The notes under the pieces are model-generated. The model had not been told where the DNA came from, ran no database searches, and saw only the letters and a list, made by a program, of their open reading frames with translations. From Ch71 sp050945695 (GTDB taxonomy: Bacteria > Chloroflexota > Anaerolineae > DRVO01), in assembly GCA_050945695.1 (NCBI GenBank), contig JBMNTK010000148.1, positions 1 to 10,205 of the forward strand: a stretch of DNA of 10,205 bases, read 5' to 3'. Shown here one piece after another: positions 6,539-10,205 of this stretch (the first letter of the stretch is position 1; each line of letters starts with the position of its first letter). Both the position numbers and the translations under genes were made by a program.

Positions 6539-7455
6539 TGCCGCCCCTCCGAGACCAGCGCCAGGTAGGCGTCCTCCAAGGAATGCTCTACCGGCCGGAC
6601 GTAGCGCACCTGCGCCCCCACCCCTACCAGCCGGTTGATCAGGGCCGGGTTATTGTGATCAGGATCCTTGAGCTCGACGGTTATCGAGGCGTGGTTGGTC
6701 TCCACCGAGGTCACAAACGGCAGCGCTCGGATTTCCTCCGCCAGGCCAGGCGCCGGCTCCGCCAGCTCCACCGTCACCTTCTGCCCATAGAGGGAGGCCC
6801 GCAGTCCGGCGGGTGTATCCACCCTGAGCAGTCGCTGCTTGATGATGCCGATCCGCTGACAGAGAAGGTCGGCCTCGAAGAGGTTGTGGGTGCACAGGAT
6901 GATGGTGCGCCCGCCGGCACCGAGCTCGGCCATGAACTCGCGCACTACCCGCGAGGCCTCCGGGTCCAGCCCAGAGGTGGGCTCATCCAGGAACAGCACC
7001 TCCGGTTCGTGTAGCATAGCCCGAGCAAGCGCCAGCTTCTGCTTCATCCCTTTGGAGAGGGTGGCCGCCGGTTCCTTGCGCTTGGCCTGCAGCCCTAGCA
7101 GGGACAGGTACTTGTCCACCTGCCGGTCCTCCTGCTCCCGGTCGAGCAGGTGCAGGCGGGCAAAGAACCGCAGGTTACCCTCCACGGATATGCGGTCGTA
7201 GAGCCCAGGAGACTCAGTCAGGATCCCGATTCGCCGCCGGACCTCGTCGTTCTGCTCCCCAACCTTGAAGCCGGCTACCCACGCCTCTCCCTCGGAGATA
7301 CCGATCAGGGCCGCCAGCATGCGGATAGTAGTGGTCTTCCCGGCGCCGTTGGGCCCCAGGAAGCCGAAGACCTCGCCGGGGGCCACCGATAGGTCCACGT
7401 GATCCACCGCGGTGAAGCTCTCGAAGCGGCGCGTCAGTCCCCTGGTCTCGATCAT
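6535..7455 (-). CDS. ABC transporter ATP-binding protein (ABC-2 exporter class)
   Basis: A 306-residue ATPase that powers the neighbouring permease. The nucleotide-binding domain (about 1-215) has Walker A GPNGAGKTT (34-42), signature LSKGMKQKL (133-141), Walker B LFLDEP (154-159) with a GLD D-loop (162-164), and the switch His190. The Q-loop position carries Glu81 (ILTES) in place of Gln, a substitution familiar among ABC-2 type ATPases. The C-terminal extension (about 220-306) is typical of the NatA/CcmA-like drug and ion exporter subgroup. The ATG lies 13 nt after the DUF4870 gene stop; a GAGTGAGG stretch precedes it at a rather long spacing. The substrate cannot be read from sequence. Confidence 0.95.
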   Translation of the reverse strand: MIETRGLTRRFESFTAVDHVDLSVAPGEVFGFLGPNGAGKTTTIRMLAALIGISEGEAWVAGFKVGEQNDEVRRRIGILTESPGLYDRISVEGNLRFFARLHLLDREQEDRQVDKYLSLLGLQAKRKEPAATLSKGMKQKLALARAMLHEPEVLFLDEPTSGLDPEASRVVREFMAELGAGGRTIILCTHNLFEADLLCQRIGIIKQRLLRVDTPAGLRASLYGQKVTVELAEPAPGLAEEIRALPFVTSVETNHASITVELKDPDHNNPALINRLVGVGAQVRYVRPVEHSLEDAYLALVSEGRQ

Positions 7456-7468
7456 GGTCTGATCAGCC

Positions 7469-7912
7469 TCACTCCCGGTTCAGCACGTAGTGGGCCACCC
7501 AGGGCCCGATCAGTATGTAGGAGAAGGGCCGTCCCTGCAGCGCCCGCACGGCGCCCCAGAGCCCGTAGAGCCAGATCAAGCCCATGAAGGCCAGCGGCAG
7601 CAAGGAGGAAGCCAGCGCCGCCCAGAAGTACCACGGCGGCTCAGGATACGCCGACGGATCCACCATTAGCGGGAGCAGGGACGCGAAGTAGCCCGCCGTC
7701 CAGCACACCCAGCAACCAATGGTGAGCAAGAAGCCGGCCAACTGGTAAGCAGCTGCCTGAGCAGCCTGGAAAGCCACATAGCGGCTGCGGTCCCGGTTGA
7801 GGGCGTAGATCACCGCCGCCCCAATGGCCCCAACGAAGTTGGTCAGGATCAGCCCGTGCGATAGCGCTGCCAGCAGCCTTTCGTCTCTGTCTTTGGCGAC
7901 TGGAGTCTCCAC
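7469..7912 (-). CDS. DUF4870 family membrane protein
   Basis: A 147-residue membrane protein of the DUF4870 (Tic20-like) family. A short charged N-terminus leads to RLLAALSHG (12-20) and a first hydrophobic helix (17-38). The family's cytoplasmic segment YALNRDRSRYVAFQAAQAA (36-54) follows, then helices at about 55-84 and 94-121. The C-terminal stretch ALQGRPFSYILIGPWV is also typical of the family. Function is unknown for the family. Its position directly before an ABC ATPase and permease on the same strand suggests, by association only, an accessory of that exporter. The start is GTG, fixed by a near-perfect ribosome binding site. Confidence 0.85.
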   Translation of the reverse strand: METPVAKDRDERLLAALSHGLILTNFVGAIGAAVIYALNRDRSRYVAFQAAQAAAYQLAGFLLTIGCWVCWTAGYFASLLPLMVDPSAYPEPPWYFWAALASSLLPLAFMGLIWLYGLWGAVRALQGRPFSYILIGPWVAHYVLNRE

Positions 7913-7919
7913 AGTGGTT

Positions 7920-7926
7920 ACCTCCT
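7920..7926 (-). promoter_or_regulatory. Strong ribosome binding site of the DUF4870 gene
   Basis: On the minus strand AGGAGGT lies 7 nt before the GTG at 7912. It is the best Shine-Dalgarno match seen in the window, decides the start, and suggests efficient translation of this gene. Confidence 0.7.
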
Positions 7927-8012
7927 CTTCACATACGGCGTCTCACGACAGACACGACCCAGCTCCCCCGTGCTCCGGCGACCGTGAGCGCTCGCCACCC
8001 CCAGTGACTAGC
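7927..8012 (-). promoter_or_regulatory. Spacer between ruvA and the DUF4870-ABC genes, possible promoter region
   Basis: With its adjoining ribosome binding site this is the largest gap on the minus strand, about 100 nt, so a separate promoter for the exporter genes could lie here. No clear -10/-35 pair is visible; TATGTG at the downstream end is a poor candidate. An 8-bp palindrome GAGCGCTC (7986-7993) sits within a GGCGA/TCGCC stem (minus strand). Without a following T-run this is not a standard terminator. Read-through from ruvA remains possible. Confidence 0.3.
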
Positions 8013-8588
8013 TCAGCGCGCGAAGTAACCCAGAGCTAAACGCAACCGCGTCTCGAAATCCCCCCGCGTCTCCGGCGGCAACGACTGCACCGCTGCCTGC
8101 GCCTCCACCACGGAGTAACCCAGCGCGGTGAGCGCCTCCAGCAGGTCTAGGTCGTCGTTGGCTATGGTGGGTAGAGCCGTCGCCTCGCCCCCCACCCTGT
8201 CCCTCAGGTCAAAGACGATCCTGCGGGCCGTCTTGATCCCGATGCCGGGGACCTGGGTGAGCACCTCCGGCTGCTCGTTGCGGATGGCAGAGCGGATGGT
8301 ATCCAACTCCAGTGAGCCCACCAGCGCCATGGCTGCCTTGGGTCCAACTCCCGTCACCCGCAGCAGCAGCCGGTACATCTCCAGCTCGTCCTGGCGCTGG
8401 AAGCCGACCAGAGACGGCTCTCCACCCTGGCCTACGGTGAAATGAGTGAAGCACTGGGCGCGTTGGCCCACCCGCAGCTCGCCCAAGGTGTGGCGTGGCA
8501 GCAGTACACGAAACCCTATCCCGGCGGCCTCGATCACCGCCGACTCTTCATCCAGGAACAGGACCGTCCCTGTCAGGCTAGCGATCAC
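8013..8588 (-). CDS. ruvA: Holliday junction branch migration protein RuvA
   Basis: A 191-residue RuvA, which binds Holliday junctions as a tetramer and loads the RuvB motor. The N-terminal OB domain begins with the family's typical (M/V)IASLTGTV. Two helix-hairpin-helix motifs follow: TGVGPK (79-84) and PGIGIK (114-119). A short linker (about 135-145) leads to domain III (about 146-191), the RuvB-contacting region. The reading frame is open further upstream to 8651, but GTG at 8588 is chosen for three reasons: RuvA proteins start here, GAGGGAG lies at 8591-8597, and it makes a GTGA overlap with the ruvC stop. The acidic-pin region differs from E. coli: REDA is GQGGEP, with one extra residue. 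ruvB does not follow; it must be elsewhere if present. Confidence 0.95.
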   Translation of the reverse strand: MIASLTGTVLFLDEESAVIEAAGIGFRVLLPRHTLGELRVGQRAQCFTHFTVGQGGEPSLVGFQRQDELEMYRLLLRVTGVGPKAAMALVGSLELDTIRSAIRNEQPEVLTQVPGIGIKTARRIVFDLRDRVGGEATALPTIANDDLDLLEALTALGYSVVEAQAAVQSLPPETRGDFETRLRLALGYFAR

Positions 8589-9097
8589 GTCTCCCTCAAG
8601 GACCCCGCTTGATGCAGGGCACCGTCGAAGCGCATGTTCTGGAGGTGACACAGGGCGATGGCCGCGGCATCGGCGACGTCATCCGGGCGCAGGATGTCGG
8701 GCAGATGCAGGAGAAGCCGGACCATCTCCTGCATCTGGTGCTTGTCCGCGTTCCCATACCCGGTGACCGCCTGCTTCACCGTGGAGGGCGTATACTCATA
8801 CACCCTCACCCCGGCATCCGCCAGCCCTAGGAGCACCACCCCCCGAGCATGACCCACGGCCAGGGCGGTGCGGACGTTACGGCGGAAGAAGACCTCCTCC
8901 ACCGCCGCCGTGTCCGGTTGGTACTGCCGGGCCAACGCCAGGACCTCTCGGTAGATGCTCTGCAATCTGGCGGCCAACGGCTCGTCGGGATCGGTGCGAA
9001 TGACGCCGCTGGCTATCAGCTCAGGCTCCGAGTCATCCTGGCGCACCAGGGCAAAGCCGGTGGTCGCCGTGCCCGGGTCTATGCCCAGTGCCAGCAT
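8585..9097 (-). CDS. ruvC: Crossover junction endodeoxyribonuclease RuvC
   Basis: A 170-residue RuvC, the dimeric resolvase that cuts Holliday junctions symmetrically with Mg2+. The RNase H-like fold keeps all four acidic catalytic residues: Asp7 in LGIDPG, Glu67 in VEEVFF, and Asp140 and Asp143 in DDVADAAAIA. The RNVRTALAVGHARG stretch (73-86) and YTPSTVKQAVTGYGNADK (102-119) are family hallmarks. Length is normal. The ATG shares one base with the yebC stop (TGATG, 9095-9099), and its own stop overlaps ruvA by 4 nt. These three genes are therefore probably co-translated. Confidence 0.97.
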   Translation of the reverse strand: MLALGIDPGTATTGFALVRQDDSEPELIASGVIRTDPDEPLAARLQSIYREVLALARQYQPDTAAVEEVFFRRNVRTALAVGHARGVVLLGLADAGVRVYEYTPSTVKQAVTGYGNADKHQMQEMVRLLLHLPDILRPDDVADAAAIALCHLQNMRFDGALHQAGSLRET

Positions 9098-9852
9098 CAG
9101 GCAGCTTCGCCCTCGTACTGCTCCAGAATCTCATCAGGGATGTTCAGGTTGGAGTAGACGTTGGTAACGTCGTCCAGCTCTTCCAGGGCATCCACCACCC
9201 GCATTACCTGCATGGTGTCGGCTGCGCTCAGGTCGAGCATGGTCTTGGGCACCATGGCCAGGTCCGCGCTGGTGATGCGGAAACCTGCCCCGTCGAGAGC
9301 ATCCCGCACCTTCTTGAAGTCCTCAAGCAGGGTGTAGACCTCGATGATCTCCTCGCCCGTGACCACGTCGTCCGCCCCGGCGTCAATGGCCACCAGGGCC
9401 ACCTCATCCGGATCGGCACCGGCCGCATCCACGGCGATGTAACCCTTCTGGTCGAAGAGCCACGACACGCTCCCGCTCTCTCCCAGGCTGCCCCCCATGC
9501 GGTTGAAGATCCGCCGGACGTCGGCCACGGTACGGTTGCGGTTGTCGGTCAGCGCTTCAACGAGCAGCGCCACCCCGTGGGGAGCATAGGCTTCGTATAC
9601 TATCTCCTCCAGGATGTTGGCCTTCTCCTCGCCAGTGCCCCGGCGGATGGCCCGCTCGATGTTCTCCTTGGGCATGTTGGCCGAGCGTGCCTTATCTAGA
9701 ATCAGCCGGAGCTTGAAGTTCATCTCCGGGTCACCGCCCTCGCGCGCCGCGATCTCGATCTCGCGGGCTAGCTTGGTAAAGAGCTGCCCTCGCTTGGCAT
9801 CAGCTGCGCCCTTCTTCCGCTTGATAGTAGACCACTTGCTGTGTCCTGACAT
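9097..9852 (-). CDS. yebC: YebC/PmpR family protein (TACO1-like)
   Basis: A 251-residue member of the YebC/PmpR/TACO1 family of three-domain proteins. It opens with the signature GHSKWSTIKRKKGAADAKRG (3-22) and LFTKLAREI. It also has MPKENIERAI, the central NRNRTVADVRRIF and GGSLGESGSVSWLFDQKG, and an acidic C-terminal tail. Family members have been described as DNA-binding transcription regulators and, for the TACO1/YebC2 branch, as ribosome-associated factors that help translate difficult stretches such as polyproline. Which role applies here cannot be read from sequence. The ATG has GAGGAG 7 nt upstream. It lies 23 nt after the DUF72 gene and joins ruvC by a TGATG overlap; a yebC-ruvC-ruvA arrangement is common in bacteria. 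Confidence 0.96.
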   Translation of the reverse strand: MSGHSKWSTIKRKKGAADAKRGQLFTKLAREIEIAAREGGDPEMNFKLRLILDKARSANMPKENIERAIRRGTGEEKANILEEIVYEAYAPHGVALLVEALTDNRNRTVADVRRIFNRMGGSLGESGSVSWLFDQKGYIAVDAAGADPDEVALVAIDAGADDVVTGEEIIEVYTLLEDFKKVRDALDGAGFRITSADLAMVPKTMLDLSAADTMQVMRVVDALEELDDVTNVYSNLNIPDEILEQYEGEAA

Positions 9853-9875
9853 CGCATGTCTCCTCTTGGATTTGT

Positions 9876-10205
9876 CTAGCCTTCATGCTCGGCGGCCGTG
9901 GGGCTTTCCAGCATGAGTCGCAGTTGCCTGGCCGTATCCACGGCCTGACCCTGCCAGTGGTTGTTCGTATAGACGTAGGTCTGGGTGGACTGCTGATCCA
10001 GGCTCTGGATCTTCGGCACCCACTCCGCCAACTCCTCAGCGGAGTAGCGGTAGTTGTAGCGCTCCCAGGCCTCCTGGTGGTTCCACCACTTGGCGGCATT
10101 ACGCCCGTGAAAGCGCACGTAGCTCACCTGGGCCGTGGCCACTGCCACTGGGGGCATCAGCCCGGGCAGGGCCGGCTCATCCACGCAGCAGTACCCCATG
10201 TCCAG
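9876..10205 (-). CDS. DUF72 family protein, C-terminal part (cut by window edge)
   Basis: The last 109 or so residues of a DUF72 protein (family length about 240-280). The frame is open to the window edge, so the Met at 10199 is internal and the start lies beyond 10205. Family landmarks are VDEPALPGLMPP, SYVRFHGRN, the aromatic-rich ERYNYRYSAEELAEW, and YTNNHWQGQAVDTARQL near the end. DUF72 proteins have a TIM-barrel-like fold and no established function. It lies 23 nt upstream of yebC on the same strand and may be co-transcribed with it. Confidence 0.9.
   Translation of the reverse strand: MDMGYCCVDEPALPGLMPPVAVATAQVSYVRFHGRNAAKWWNHQEAWERYNYRYSAEELAEWVPKIQSLDQQSTQTYVYTNNHWQGQAVDTARQLRLMLESPTAAEHEG

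Noticed and set aside
8589..8651. N-terminal extension of RuvA to an upstream start at 8651
   Set aside because: The 21 extra residues overlap ruvC, do not resemble RuvA, and the conserved N-terminus begins at the GTG at 8588 with a good ribosome binding site.
9088..9699. Plus-strand open frame of 203 codons opposite yebC
   Set aside because: It is the complement of a well conserved YebC coding sequence and has no motif of its own.

Overview
This is a GC-rich, gene-dense bacterial segment of ordinary chromosomal character, with no mobile element, CRISPR array, tRNA or rRNA visible. The gene families point to a free-living bacterium. The gyrA neighbour with a J domain plus Ig-like repeats, the DUF4870 gene beside an ABC-2 exporter, and the yebC-ruvC-ruvA order together suggest Chloroflexota (Anaerolineae-like). 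That placement is inference from gene content and was not tested.

Left half, plus strand (about 87 to 5772): one compact apparent operon behind a perfect TATAAT box. In order it holds a J-domain protein with two Ig-like (BACON-like) modules, gyrA, a small lipoprotein with an NTF2/SnoaL-like fold, a PyrK-like [2Fe-2S] protein and a PyrD-like TIM-barrel protein. Gaps are 31 nt or less and two junctions are 4-nt GTGA overlaps.

Right half, minus strand (10205 down to 5750): a DUF72 protein cut by the window edge, yebC, ruvC, ruvA, a roughly 100-nt spacer, then a DUF4870 membrane protein, an ABC ATPase and an ABC-2 permease. The two blocks converge and their last genes overlap tail to tail by 23 bp. 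No intrinsic terminator is visible between them.

How the genes work together: gyrA (topology), ruvC/ruvA (Holliday-junction processing) and yebC (regulation or translation) are housekeeping functions. The ATPase and permease should form one homodimeric ABC-2 exporter, with the DUF4870 protein as a possible accessory.

The most unusual part is the PyrK-like/PyrD-like pair at 4223-5772. Both proteins keep the fold of their dihydroorotate dehydrogenase 1B counterparts. The PyrK-like protein keeps all four cluster cysteines but has lost the FAD and NAD motifs. The PyrD-like protein has lost the catalytic Cys and the substrate-binding Asn residues. A repurposed redox pair is more likely than real pyrimidine synthesis genes.
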